A stretch of DNA of 64,000 nt from Deinococcus puniceus (lineage in GTDB: Bacteria; Deinococcota; Deinococci; Deinococcales; Deinococcaceae). A program made the translations under genes and the position numbers. The stretch covers positions 728,501 through 792,500 of the forward strand of contig NZ_CP011387.1 of the NCBI RefSeq assembly GCF_001644565.1, given 5' to 3'. The notes under the pieces are model-generated. The model was not told the origin of the DNA. It did not search any database and worked only from the letters and a program-made list of their open reading frames with translations. Of the stretch, positions 17,104 through 26,351 are shown piece by piece. How positions within the stretch are numbered: position 1 is the first letter of the stretch; every line of letters begins with the position of its first letter.

Positions 17104-19072
17104 TGGAGGTGACCTGCAAGGATTTGGGCAGCATGGCTTCGATATCTACGGCTTTTTGCACCGCGCCCCTGCTTTTCAGGGCAGTGGTCGTCACGGCGGC
17201 AGCTTCCACGGGTTCGAGCACCAGCACGCTCGTAGGCGGCAGGCTCAGGCGCAGATGGTGGCTCTGGCCGTTCCACGCTTCGGCTTTAGCGCTCAGGTCG
17301 GGTTGCTGCGTGCCGAAGCCGCCGTATTCGCCGTCATCGGTACTCAGCAGCACGCGGTATTCCCCGGCTTCGGGCACGCCCACCGGGTACAGGTCGCGGT
17401 ACACGGGCGTCATGTTCGCCACCACCAGAGACCACGCCCCGCTGCCCGGATCGCGGCGAACATAGGCGTATACGCTGTTTTCCACGTCATCGGCGCTGAT
17501 CCACTGCAACCCTTCGTCCAGCGTATCGCCCGCGTGCCAGTCGGTGCGGCCCACGTACAGTTCGTTCAGGCGGCGCACCAGATTCATGATGCCCCGGTGA
17601 TCGGGTACATCGGCCAGATACCAGGGCAGGCCTGCATCATGGTTCCATTCGGTGGGCTGAGCAAATTCCTGTCCCATAAACAGCAGTTTCTTGCCCGGAG
17701 TCGTCCACATCATCGCCAAAAAGGCGCGGTAATTGGCCCGCTGCATGTACCAGTCGCCGGGCATTTTCGCCACCAGCGACTTCTTCAGATGCACCACTTC
17801 GTCGTGGCTGATGGCCAGCACATAGTTTTCACTGGTGCGGTAAGCATTGAAGAAAGTCAGGGCGTGGTGGTGGTACTTGCGCCACAACGGGTCTTCTTCA
17901 AAGTAACGCAGCGTGTCGTTCATCCAGCCCATCGCCCACTTGTAATCGAAGCCCAATCCGTGCGGAGAAGGCGTGGTGACGCCCGGAAAGCTGGTGCTTT
18001 CTTCGGCAATGATCATGCAACCGGGGGCCAAGTGGTGCGTCACTTCGTTCAAGCGCTTGAGGAAGGCAATCGCTTCTAGGTTTTCGCGGCCTCCGTGAAT
18101 GTTAGGAATCCATTCGGTGCGCGAAAAGTCCAGATACAGCATAGAAGCCACCGCGTCTACCCGCAGGCCGTCCACATGGAAGTCTTGCAGCCATTTCAGG
18201 GCGCTGCCCACCAGGAACATCACGACTTCGTTGCGTCCATAATCGAAGATCAGGGTGTTCCAGTCGTTGTGGTAGCCCTTGCGCGGATCGGCGTACTCGA
18301 ACAATGGCCCGCCGTCGAAATTGGCGAGGCCCGCCACATCGGTGGGAAAATGGCCTGGCACCCAGTCCAGAATCACGCCGATATTCAGCCCGTGCAGGTG
18401 ATCCACGAGGTATTTGAAGTCTTCGGGGCTGCCCATGCGGCTGGTGGGCGCGTAATACCCCGTGACCTGATAGCCCCACGAGCCGTCGAACGGATGCTCC
18501 ATGACGCCCAAGAGTTCCACGTGCGTATAACCCATATAGCTGGCGTATTCACCGAGGCGGTGGGCAAAATCGCGGTAATTCAGGAACCAGCCGTCGTCGC
18601 GCTTGGCCCACGAGGGCGCGTGAACCTCGTACACACTCACCGGGCGGTCAAAATTCTGGGTGCGGTTCTCCATCCACGCGCCGTCTGTCCAGTCGAAAGG
18701 CTGATCCCAAACAATCGAGCTGGTGCTGGGGCGTACTTCAAAAAAGGTGCCGTAAGGATCCATCTTGTCTTCGGTGAGGCCGCTGGCCCCGGTCACGCGG
18801 TACTTGTAGCGTTGGCCGTGCAGGGCGGCGGGCACGAACGCGCTCCAGAAGCCGAAATCAAGGCGCTGCATGGCGTTGTCGAAGCCGTTCCAGCCGTTGA
18901 AATCGCCCACCACACTCACATGCTGGGCGTTCGGTGCCCACACGCCGAAGCGCACGCCCGCCACGCCGTTTTCGGTGACTTGGTGTGCCCCCAACATCTG
19001 ATCGGGGCGCACCAGATCGGAGGTCACCAGCTTTTGAAGATGGGCATGATCGAGGGGCAGGATTTGGCTCAT
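17090..19072 (-). CDS. glgB: 1,4-alpha-glucan branching enzyme
   Basis: The 660-aa GH13 enzyme makes alpha-1,6 branches in glycogen. An N-terminal CBM48 domain ('GVRFGVWAPNAQHVSVVGDFNGWNGF') is followed by the catalytic barrel: 'DWVPGHFPTD', 'GLRVDAVASMLYLDFSR' (nucleophile Asp), 'IIAEEST' (acid/base Glu) and 'LAISHDEVVHLK'. A C-terminal beta domain ends the protein. It is shorter than the E. coli type because one N-terminal module is missing, as in other compact branching enzymes. The start has a leaderless -10 TAAACT (plus 19079-19084). A small membrane protein gene overlaps its 3' end. Confidence 0.95.
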   Translation of the reverse strand: MSQILPLDHAHLQKLVTSDLVRPDQMLGAHQVTENGVAGVRFGVWAPNAQHVSVVGDFNGWNGFDNAMQRLDFGFWSAFVPAALHGQRYKYRVTGASGLTEDKMDPYGTFFEVRPSTSSIVWDQPFDWTDGAWMENRTQNFDRPVSVYEVHAPSWAKRDDGWFLNYRDFAHRLGEYASYMGYTHVELLGVMEHPFDGSWGYQVTGYYAPTSRMGSPEDFKYLVDHLHGLNIGVILDWVPGHFPTDVAGLANFDGGPLFEYADPRKGYHNDWNTLIFDYGRNEVVMFLVGSALKWLQDFHVDGLRVDAVASMLYLDFSRTEWIPNIHGGRENLEAIAFLKRLNEVTHHLAPGCMIIAEESTSFPGVTTPSPHGLGFDYKWAMGWMNDTLRYFEEDPLWRKYHHHALTFFNAYRTSENYVLAISHDEVVHLKKSLVAKMPGDWYMQRANYRAFLAMMWTTPGKKLLFMGQEFAQPTEWNHDAGLPWYLADVPDHRGIMNLVRRLNELYVGRTDWHAGDTLDEGLQWISADDVENSVYAYVRRDPGSGAWSLVVANMTPVYRDLYPVGVPEAGEYRVLLSTDDGEYGGFGTQQPDLSAKAEAWNGQSHHLRLSLPPTSVLVLEPVEAAAVTTTALKSRGAVQKAVDIEAMLPKSLQVTSIEPV

Positions 19073-19161
19073 AGAGGGAGTTTAGCGGGAAGCCCCCTCT
19101 CCAGAAGATGCGGCGTGCATACGTCCGGCAGTTATGAAGACTTTATGGAGGTGCCCCCCGT

Positions 19162-19790
19162 TCAGTTTTCCAGCACATTGCGCCGGAAGCGTTCCAGAAT
19201 CGCCAGTCCTACCGCCCCGCTTTTTTCGGGGTGGAATTGCGTGGCGTGCAGATTGCCCACGCTGAACGCCGCCCAAAACGGCACGCCGTAGTCGGTCAGT
19301 GCGCCGTGATCGACCCGCACGGTGGCGGGCACGTAATAGCTATGCACAAAGTAGGCGTGAGCCGGAGCAGGTAACCCGCGCAGCAGGGCGCTGTCGCCCA
19401 CGCTCCGCATCGAGTTCCAGCCCATCTGCGGCACTTTGCGCTCGGGCACGGCCTCAAATTTGCGAACTGTGCCGGGAATCAGGTTCAGGCCCGCCACGCC
19501 CGGCGCTTCCTCGGAATCAGTGAGCAGCATTTGCATGCCCACGCAGATGCCCAAAATGGGTGTGCCCGCGTGCGCGGCGGCCATCACGGGGGCGTGGAAT
19601 CCGCTGCTCTCGAAGGCCTCCATCACTTGCCGGAAGTGGCCTTGTCCGGGCACCACCACCGCCCGCGCTCCCGGCACGTCGGCGGGATCGGCGCTGACCC
19701 GCACGCGCATTCCAGCCCGTGCCAGAGCTTTGGCAGCGCTGCGAACGTTACCTGCGCCGTAGTCGAGGAGCAAAACTTCTGGTTGGTCAC

Positions 19791-19794
<4 letters not shown>
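19162..19794 (-). CDS. hisH: Imidazole glycerol phosphate synthase glutaminase subunit
   Basis: The 210-aa class I amidotransferase feeds ammonia to HisF in histidine synthesis. The start 'LLLDYGAGNVRSAAKALARAG', nucleophile 'ILGICVGMQMLL' and His/Glu 'ATQFHPEKSG' are all present, as is 'VPGQGHF'. It overlaps hisB by four bases (ATGA), showing translational coupling. HisF is not in the window, so its partner is encoded elsewhere. Confidence 0.95.
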
Positions 19795-20417
<623 letters not shown>

Positions 20418-20645
20418 ACCTCTATGCTACGGCGGAACGGGGAGCGTGTGCGGGCCGAAACATGGACAGCTCTGAGCATTGGAGAGAAGAAAGGGGTGTG
20501 TTTCCCTCGCCCTTTGTGGCCGAGGGCTTCGCAGAGCGAGGGGGCCACATTTCTTGCATGACACATACTCTGTGTTGCGGCGAGCCTGATATGGAATCAG
20601 CCAAACTGCCCGAAGACAATTTGGCTGATGCTGGCGCTAGGGTAC
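20418..20645. repeat. Intergenic region with inverted repeats
   Basis: There is no gene between hisB and the TetR gene. A GC-rich segment at 20508-20545 (CCCTCGCCCTTTG...GAGCGAGGG) forms a stem. ATCAGCCAAA/TTTGGCTGAT (20596-20629) forms a second 10-bp stem that lies just past the TetR stop codon and may end its transcript, although no T run follows. Confidence 0.4.
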
Positions 20646-21104
20646 TTAGGACAGTTCGCGCAGGCCGCTTTCTTTGAATATGGTGCTGCCGATCAGCGCG
20701 GCGCAGGCGGGCCAGTTGCCGTCGTCAGGGGCAGGCTGCCCAGTCAGGCGCGACTCCAGAATCTGCACGAGGCGGGCCGCCTCTTGGCGCTCGTCCTCAC
20801 TGGCATCGGCCAGCACGTGGGCATGACGCAGCACCAGCGCGGCTTCTTGAGTATTGTCTCGGTTTTCGATCACTTCTTTCAGCAGGGCAATATACAGCGC
20901 GGCGGCGTTGTCGAAATACAAGTACACCGTGCCTTTGCTCAGGCCTGCTTCACGGGCGGCGGCGTTGACACTCCAGCCCTCAGCGTGATGCAGCGAGGCA
21001 AGTGTCGCGTCGAGAAGGCGAGTTCGCATGGCGGCTTTGGCCTGTGGAGAACGGGCGCGGGTACGTTTGGAGCGTTCTTCTGTCATGACATCGGATATTT
21101 TCAT
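20646..21104 (-). CDS. TetR-family transcriptional regulator
   Basis: The 152-aa protein has an N-terminal TetR helix-turn-helix: 'RLLDATLASLHHAEGWSVNAAAREAGLSKGTVYLYFDNAAALYIALLKEV'. It continues with a divergent helical ligand domain. The start at 21104 is supported by AAAGGCGG five to six bases upstream; a longer frame starts at 21137. No target gene is adjacent: upstream is a long AT-richer region. Two palindromes in its own promoter region (21120-21150) suggest autoregulation. Confidence 0.85.
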   Translation of the reverse strand: MKISDVMTEERSKRTRARSPQAKAAMRTRLLDATLASLHHAEGWSVNAAAREAGLSKGTVYLYFDNAAALYIALLKEVIENRDNTQEAALVLRHAHVLADASEDERQEAARLVQILESRLTGQPAPDDGNWPACAALIGSTIFKESGLRELS

Positions 21105-21119
21105 ATTAGACCGCCTTTC

Positions 21120-21150
21120 TGCTGAACAGCATTTCATTTTTTCAGCTGAA
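21120..21150. promoter_or_regulatory. Candidate TetR operators
   Basis: TGCTGAACAGCA (21120-21131) and TTCAGCTGAA (21141-21150) are two dyads ten bases apart, directly upstream of the TetR start codon. They share the half-site GCTGAA, so a dimer pair could bind here and repress the gene. This rests on position and symmetry only. Confidence 0.35.
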
Positions 21151-22012
21151 CAATGGGTGACTTAGTTCTATGGGTCAATTCTGCGCCTTGAAATCGAAAA
21201 TAGCTATACCATGTAGATGAAGTCAAATTTAGATCAGAACTTCATCGCCAGTAGGAAATTTCACACAATCAAGGATCGGGATGGTCAGTTTTCAGCGATC
21301 TAGTGACTGTAATGCACTTCGCGTCAGATACAGCCCCGCGCCGTCCTATTAGAACGCTCGGTACTGAAACTGACTGGTACGTCCTTACTTTTCAGGGTCA
21401 CAAGCCTGAAGCTGACCTACATCGAACAACTAGTAGACCGTTCATGAAGCATTCTTTACAGCACAACAGTTGTAACTGGCCTCTCTCATCTTGACAACTT
21501 TACGAAACCATGCCAGTGAAATATTCCACATAGATATTTATACTGAACTGGGCAATGCGCCGACCTTCGACAGAAGAACCACTGCGATTGCCGAGCTATA
21601 TCGATTCAAAAATGTGCGGCCCGCTACAATGAATGGAACGATTTGCCTATCTGCTCTCAAAAGCCTTGGCCCAGTGTAAAAGCACACACTTACGCCAACT
21701 GTATAAGAATTTGTTCCTATTACAAAACATCAAGCCTCTGTCTTACTTTATCGGATTTTATGCATCACAGCTTCATCACAACCCTGCGTACTCTGCTCTC
21801 GACTAATTTTCTTACGCCAATTATAACCGATACTTCCTTATATTTGACTCCTCTTTCTGGACATAACGCTTCATATGAAATGTCACAGGTTACGTTTGTT
21901 AAGTTGTCTAGCTGTTTGTAACAGTCGGCCAATTCTAAACGTGATAGACCTCCCGCGTCGGCATAATTCAACGGTTCCACCCGCATTCCATCTACCTTTT
22001 GGAGGTTTTGTG
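21151..22012. other. AT-richer stretch without a convincing gene
   Basis: These roughly 860 bp are visibly poorer in GC than everything around them. The open frames present are short, overlap each other in several frames and on both strands, lack ribosome sites and match nothing I recognise. The last part must carry the promoter of the S8 protease gene, which has a good GGAGG site at 22001-22005. It may be decayed foreign DNA or a long regulatory leader. Confidence 0.5.
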
Positions 22013-23596
22013 ATGGCACGTCTGACCCCTATTGTTTCGGCTGGTACCTTGGCACTCACCCTTTTGCTCGCCTCCTGCGGTTCCCAGCCCACCGAAACTG
22101 CACTCGCCGCGCCTGATGCAGCGCAGGCCGCTGGCCCTGACCGTGCGGCCCGTATCGAAGCGCCCCTGCTCGGCACGGCCAACCCAGACGCCATTCCCGG
22201 CCAGTACATCGTGGTGATGAGTGAGGGCAGCGTCAGCGGCCTAAGTGCCCAAGGCCTGAGCGCCCAGAATGCCGGAAGCCTGATTCGTGCCTTGTCACTC
22301 GATCCGCAGGGCGTGACGGTACAGCAGGTGTACACGCAGGCCATCGAGGGCTTTGCGGGCAAGCTGAGCGCCCAGAACCTCCAGACGTTGCGGGCTGATC
22401 CCCGCGTGAAATACATCGAGCAGGACGGCGTGATGCGGGCCAACGCCACCCAGACGGGCGCGACGTGGGGCCTTGACCGCATCGATCAGCGTGACCTGCC
22501 CCTGAACGGCAGCTACAGCTACACGCCCACCGGCAGCGGCGTCACGGCCTACATCATCGATACGGGCATCAATATCGGGCATACCAATTTTGGCGGGCGG
22601 GCAGTGTGGGGCACCAATACCACCGGCGACGGCAACAACTCGGATTGTCAGGGACACGGCACACACGTGGCCGGAACGGTAGGCAGCGCAACTTGGGGCG
22701 TGGCTAAGGCCGTGAAACTCGTGGCCGTGAAAGTGCTGGACTGCGCTGGCAGCGGCAGCAATTCGGGCGTCATCGCGGGCATCAACTGGGCTGTAAGTAA
22801 CAAGACCGGGCCAGCCGTTGCCAACATGAGCCTCGGCGGGGGCGCGAGCCAAGCCGTAGACGACGCCGTGAACTCGGCTTCCTCGCGCAACCTCGTGATG
22901 GTGGTGGCCGCCGGAAACGAGAACCAGAACGCCTGCAACGTCAGCCCTGCACGTGCCGCCAGCGCCATCACGGTAGGTTCCACCACCCGCACCGACGCCC
23001 GCAGTTCTTTCAGCAACTTCGGCTCCTGCGTCGATATTTTTGCGCCCGGCAGCGACATCACCAGCACGTGGATCGGCAGCACCACCGCCACCAATACCAT
23101 CAGCGGCACCAGCATGGCCAGCCCGCATGTGGCTGGAGCGGTAGCCCTGCTGCTGCAAGGCACGCCCAGTGGCAGCAGCAGCGCCATCACGTCTAGCCTG
23201 ATCAGCGCCAGCACCCCCAACAAGGTCACGGGTGCGGGCACGGGCAGCCCCAACCGCCTGCTGTTTACGGGAACGGGCGGCACCACGCCTCCGCCCACCG
23301 GCACGACCACCACCTACACAGGCAGCGTCAGCAACCGCACCAGCAGCTACAAACCAGGCACGGGCGGCTTCAGCTACGCGGGCGGCACCCTCAAGGGCAA
23401 CCTGAGCGCGGCCAGCGGCACCGATTTCGACCTGTTCCTGCAAAAATACAACGGCAGTGCGTGGGCCGATGTGGCCAGCAGCGAGGGCAGCAGCAGCACC
23501 GAAGCCATCAGCTACGCGGCGGGCAGCGGCACCTACCGCTGGGAAGTGTACGCCTACAGCGGCAGCGGCAATTACACGCTGGTAGAAACCAAGTAA
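22013..23596 (+). CDS. Subtilisin-like S8 serine protease lipoprotein
   Basis: The 527-aa secreted protease has a lipoprotein signal (LLLASC, Cys22) and an inhibitor I9 propeptide (about 60-140). The S8 catalytic domain has Asp183 ('YIIDTGI'), His215 ('GHGTHVAG'), the oxyanion Asn in 'VAAGNENQ' and Ser367 ('GTSMASPHVAG'). After a Gly/Thr-rich linker, a C-terminal beta domain of about 90 residues resembles pre-peptidase C-terminal modules. It resembles thermitase/proteinase K-type enzymes. The start is fixed by TTTTGGAGG seven bases before ATG. A trypsin-like lipoprotein gene follows, suggesting joint extracellular protein digestion. Confidence 0.92.
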   Translation: MARLTPIVSAGTLALTLLLASCGSQPTETALAAPDAAQAAGPDRAARIEAPLLGTANPDAIPGQYIVVMSEGSVSGLSAQGLSAQNAGSLIRALSLDPQGVTVQQVYTQAIEGFAGKLSAQNLQTLRADPRVKYIEQDGVMRANATQTGATWGLDRIDQRDLPLNGSYSYTPTGSGVTAYIIDTGINIGHTNFGGRAVWGTNTTGDGNNSDCQGHGTHVAGTVGSATWGVAKAVKLVAVKVLDCAGSGSNSGVIAGINWAVSNKTGPAVANMSLGGGASQAVDDAVNSASSRNLVMVVAAGNENQNACNVSPARAASAITVGSTTRTDARSSFSNFGSCVDIFAPGSDITSTWIGSTTATNTISGTSMASPHVAGAVALLLQGTPSGSSSAITSSLISASTPNKVTGAGTGSPNRLLFTGTGGTTPPPTGTTTTYTGSVSNRTSSYKPGTGGFSYAGGTLKGNLSAASGTDFDLFLQKYNGSAWADVASSEGSSSTEAISYAAGSGTYRWEVYAYSGSGNYTLVETK

Positions 23597-23604
23597 AGCT
23601 GAGG

Positions 23605-23635
23605 CGGGCTGACAGAGAAGCGCACAGTCAGCCCG
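23605..23635 (+). terminator. Possible terminator after the S8 protease
   Basis: CGGGCTGAC (23605-23613) and GTCAGCCCG (23627-23635) form a 9-bp stem followed by TTCGACTT, eight bases after the stop codon. The T run is poor, so termination may be partial. Confidence 0.5.
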
Positions 23636-23750
23636 TTCGACTTGCAGCTCTGTGCATGTTCGTACCGAAAAGCATGGGCCGGGCAGCCGCGCGAGTGTTG
23701 CTCAGCCCAGCATCCCCTTAACCCTGCCACCCCAAGCATCAGGAGAACCC

Positions 23751-24617
23751 ATGATCCGTCCCACGTTGCCCCGCCTGATTTCCCTCATCGCCCTCGGCTC
23801 CTTGGCTCTGACGGCCTGCAACACGGCCAGCGTGGTTCCCGCCGTGGCCCTAGACGCGCCCGCCGAATCACAAACTGTAACGGGCACCGAATTGGCCTTT
23901 TCAGGGCTTCAGCCCCAAATCGTGTATGGCACGGTCACCAGCGTGTCCACTCGGCCCTATCAGGTCAGCGTTACGCCTTCCAGTTCGTTGGCGGGCGGCT
24001 GGTGCGGGGGCGTCCTCATCAGCAAAGACTGGGTGCTGACCGCCGCTCACTGTGTCGAGGGCCAATCGACGGCCAGCATGCGGGTGCGGGCCGGAATCAA
24101 TGACCTGACCACCAGCAGCGGGCAACTCAAGTCGGCTTCGCGCATCATCTTGTATCCCGGACGCTCCGCCAGCAGCGACGCCTACGACATCGCGCTCATC
24201 AAGGTCAGCAGCGCTTTCGTGTTGGGCAGCACGGTGCAGCCCGCCGCCTTGCCCGGCAACGCCGCCGAGAGTGTGCTGGACGTGAACGGCAAGTCGGCCA
24301 CGGTCAGTGGGTGGGGCAAGACGGAAACGGGCGCGTCCAGCCCCCGCGCCCTCCGTGAAGTGACTATTCCGATTACGCCCACAGGGAGCGACTGCGGCAC
24401 GCGCCCTGGCAACACCATTTGCGGCAAATACTCGGCGGGCCGCGACTCCTGCAACGGCGACAGCGGCGGCCCCCTTGCCGCGCCCTACAACGGCAAAATG
24501 TACGTACTGGGCGTGGTCAGCTACGGCCCAGTCGAGTGCCGAGGCTACGGCGTGTATACCCGCGTCAACGGCTACATCAACTGGATCGCCCAGCAAACAG
24601 GAATTGCCGCTCAGTAA
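23751..24617 (+). CDS. Trypsin-like S1 serine protease lipoprotein
   Basis: The 288-aa exported protease has a lipobox LTAC (Cys23) and a chymotrypsin-fold domain. The triad is complete: His100 ('VLTAAHC'), Asp146 ('YDIALIKV') and Ser238 ('GDSGGPL'). Disulphide cysteines are present around the His and Ser loops. The start follows AGGAG six bases upstream. It is downstream of the S8 protease, with a possible terminator between, so the pair may have separate promoters. An 18-bp perfect hairpin follows the gene. It probably digests proteins at the cell surface for nutrition. Confidence 0.9.
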   Translation: MIRPTLPRLISLIALGSLALTACNTASVVPAVALDAPAESQTVTGTELAFSGLQPQIVYGTVTSVSTRPYQVSVTPSSSLAGGWCGGVLISKDWVLTAAHCVEGQSTASMRVRAGINDLTTSSGQLKSASRIILYPGRSASSDAYDIALIKVSSAFVLGSTVQPAALPGNAAESVLDVNGKSATVSGWGKTETGASSPRALREVTIPITPTGSDCGTRPGNTICGKYSAGRDSCNGDSGGPLAAPYNGKMYVLGVVSYGPVECRGYGVYTRVNGYINWIAQQTGIAAQ

Positions 24618-24644
24618 GCACAGAGAACTGTTGGGTACATCGGC

Positions 24645-24699
24645 AAAGCAGGAGGCGGGATTTGGCGTGTGGGTGCGCCTGAATCCCGCCTCCTGCTTT
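24645..24699 (+). terminator. Strong hairpin terminator after the S1 protease
   Basis: The two 18-base arms at 24645-24662 and 24682-24699 are exact reverse complements, with a 19-base loop. The stem begins AAAGCAGGAGG. CTGTTTCGG follows, so the T run is short, but the stem strength supports termination and isolates ddrA. Confidence 0.75.
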
Positions 24700-24762
24700 C
24701 TGTTTCGGTAGCCTTCCGAACGTGAAGACTGGATGTGTGGAATTGGAAGTCACGCCGCCGCG

Positions 24763-24798
24763 TTATGTCTTGACCATAATCACATTCTGTTATAAACT
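24763..24798 (+). promoter_or_regulatory. RDRM (DdrO operator) and leaderless ddrA promoter
   Basis: TTATGTCTTGACCATAA (24763-24779) fits the 17-bp palindromic radiation/desiccation response motif bound by the DdrO repressor and relieved by the IrrE/PprI protease. A -35 TTGACC (24770-24775) lies inside it, with a 17-bp spacer to -10 TAAACT (24793-24798), which ends six bases before the ddrA ATG. DdrO bound here would cover the -35 directly. Confidence 0.85.
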
Positions 24799-24804
24799 AA
24801 ATGT

Positions 24805-25404
24805 ATGAAGCTGAGCGATGTTCAGAAACGACTCCAAGCCCCGTTTCCCGCTCATGTGGTGGCGTGGAAACCTCAGGCCTTTACCAAAGACCGCACCCGC
24901 GCCCTGATGCTCGCCCACGTGGACGCCCGCGCCGTACAAGACCGCCTCGACGCCATCTGCCCCGATGGGTGGACATTTGAAATCGAAGTCATCGCCGGGG
25001 CCGCCCGCCCCACCGTGAAGGGCCGCCTGACCGTGTTGGGCGTCATTCGTGAGGACATCGGAGAGGCCCCGGAAGGCGACCTCGGCACGCTGAAGGCCGC
25101 CAGCAGCGACGCCCTGAAGCGCTGCGCCGTGCACTTCGGCATTGGCCGTTACCTGTACGACCTGCCCAAAGTCTGGGCCGACTGGAACGACGCGAGGCGC
25201 GAACCCGTGACCCCGCCCGAACTGCCCGAATGGGCACGCCCTGACCACGAACGCAGCCCCGGCGGAGCGCACTTGGTGCAGGCGATGGAGCAACTGCGCT
25301 ACGAGTTGCCCGAAGACCTCGACCTTCAGCGCGAAGTGTATAAGCACCTGAAAGCCGCGCTGGGCAGCATTCACCCCGGTCAGGGCACCGGACAGGCCGC
25401 GTGA
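24805..25404 (+). CDS. ddrA: DNA damage response protein DdrA
   Basis: The 199-aa protein is the Deinococcus Rad52-family single-strand annealing/DNA-end-protecting protein. It forms rings that bind 3' single-stranded DNA ends and guard them from nucleases after irradiation. The core is recognisable: 'QKRLQAPFPAHVVAWKPQAF', 'AHVDARAVQDRLDAICPDGW' and 'AASSDALKRCAVHFGIGRYLYDLPKVW', the Rad52/DdrA signature. It is slightly shorter than the D. radiodurans form. An RDRM overlaps its promoter, so it belongs to the DdrO regulon. There is no Shine-Dalgarno (leaderless). Its stop codon overlaps the start of a 31-codon membrane peptide. Confidence 0.95.
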   Translation: MKLSDVQKRLQAPFPAHVVAWKPQAFTKDRTRALMLAHVDARAVQDRLDAICPDGWTFEIEVIAGAARPTVKGRLTVLGVIREDIGEAPEGDLGTLKAASSDALKRCAVHFGIGRYLYDLPKVWADWNDARREPVTPPELPEWARPDHERSPGGAHLVQAMEQLRYELPEDLDLQREVYKHLKAALGSIHPGQGTGQAA

Positions 25405-25496
25405 ACCTGCCTCCCACGCCCCGCCAGACCGGACTGGTCATGCTGGCCGTGCTGGGTCTGATGCTGCTGGGCGGCGCGATTGCCCGGATGCTGTAA
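25401..25496 (+). CDS. 31-aa single-pass membrane peptide coupled to ddrA
   Basis: GTG at 25401 overlaps the ddrA stop (GTGA), and the frame runs 31 codons to TAA: a short polar start (MNLPPTPRQTG) then one hydrophobic helix 'LVMLAVLGLMLLGGAIARML'. The four-base overlap, the compact helix and a strong terminator 20 bp later argue for a real coupled gene in the damage-response transcript. It has no recognised family. Confidence 0.5.
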   Translation: MNLPPTPRQTGLVMLAVLGLMLLGGAIARML

Positions 25497-25515
25497 CAGT
25501 CGGAAGAAAAATAGC

Positions 25516-25550
25516 CCCGCTTGCCGTGTATTCGGTGGGCGGGTTTTTTT
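25516..25550 (+). terminator. Intrinsic terminator of the ddrA transcript
   Basis: CCCGCTTGCC (25516-25525) pairs with GGTGGGCGGG (25534-25543, three G-U pairs) around an 8-base loop and is followed by TTTTTTT. It ends the ddrA/micro-peptide message and abuts the convergent methyltransferase gene. Confidence 0.85.
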
Positions 25551-25551
25551 A

Positions 25552-26325
25552 TTAGCTCTGGTACTTCAACACTCTGATGATTCCCCCAAAGCTGATGAAC
25601 CCATTTTTTTCGTCTGGCAGGAAGCGGAGCAACTCTCGGTCAAGCCACTCGGCAATCTGTTCTGATGCTTCCCGGCCTTCGTCGCTAGCAGCAATCGTGT
25701 TGCTCTGGGTCAGGAGATAGGACACGAGTTGGGTGCGGTTCATTGGCAAGTCGTGTTTGAACTCTTCTTCCCAAAAACTGAAGCCCTCTGCTGTGGCCTG
25801 CGCTTCATCCAAGGTGTAGGGCCAGCGTGCCGGGGCAGGATAACGGGTGTTGTAGTGCTGTTTTACCCACAGATTGAACAACGGTTCTCCTGTCGAGTGT
25901 CCCAGAAAAAACATGTCGTACACGCACAGGACGCCGCCGCGTCTCAGGATACGGCGGGCCTCTGCAAAGAAAGCGGGACGGTCAAACCAGTGGATGCCCT
26001 GCGCCACTGTGATGACATCCACGCTGTTTGCGTCGAGCGGCAATTCCTCGGCGGGAGCCTGTGCATACTTGATCCGTGCATGCTCGGCGGCCTCGGCCAG
26101 CATGGATGACGACAGGTCAAAGGCCCAGACTTGATTCACTACCTCTGCCAAAGCCACGCTGGATAAGCCCGTGCCGCAGGCGATATCCGCTCCGACTCCG
26201 CCTTTTCCCCGTGCCTCTTCACTCAGCCAAGGAGTTAGCCGCTCCATAAACAGCGGGTGGAGGTAAGGCCGTCCAGCCGCGTACCGTTTGGCTCCATCAG
26301 CACTTTGAAAGGGATTTTGGATCAC
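25552..26325 (-). CDS. Class I SAM-dependent methyltransferase
   Basis: The 257-aa protein has the class I methyltransferase motif I 'GADIACGTGLSSVALAE', motif II region 'VWAFDLSSSMLAEA' and 'VDVITVAQGIHWFDRPAFFAEARRIL'. This resembles the trans-aconitate/ubiquinone methyltransferase-like group (Methyltransf_11). The substrate is unknown. I chose GTG 26325 because the family begins with a conserved 'NPFQSADGAKRYAAGRP' segment there. The open frame extends further upstream but would overlap the preceding gene. It is convergent with ddrA; a related methyltransferase gene lies 26 bp upstream on the same strand. Confidence 0.75.
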   Translation of the reverse strand: MIQNPFQSADGAKRYAAGRPYLHPLFMERLTPWLSEEARGKGGVGADIACGTGLSSVALAEVVNQVWAFDLSSSMLAEAAEHARIKYAQAPAEELPLDANSVDVITVAQGIHWFDRPAFFAEARRILRRGGVLCVYDMFFLGHSTGEPLFNLWVKQHYNTRYPAPARWPYTLDEAQATAEGFSFWEEEFKHDLPMNRTQLVSYLLTQSNTIAASDEGREASEQIAEWLDRELLRFLPDEKNGFISFGGIIRVLKYQS

Positions 26326-26351
26326 TGCAACAGCATAAGCATTGGCAAAGC

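Noticed and set aside
21303..22019. Several 60-90 codon frames in the AT-richer desert, on both strands
   Set aside because: They overlap each other, lack ribosome sites or -10 boxes, and have no recognisable sequence.
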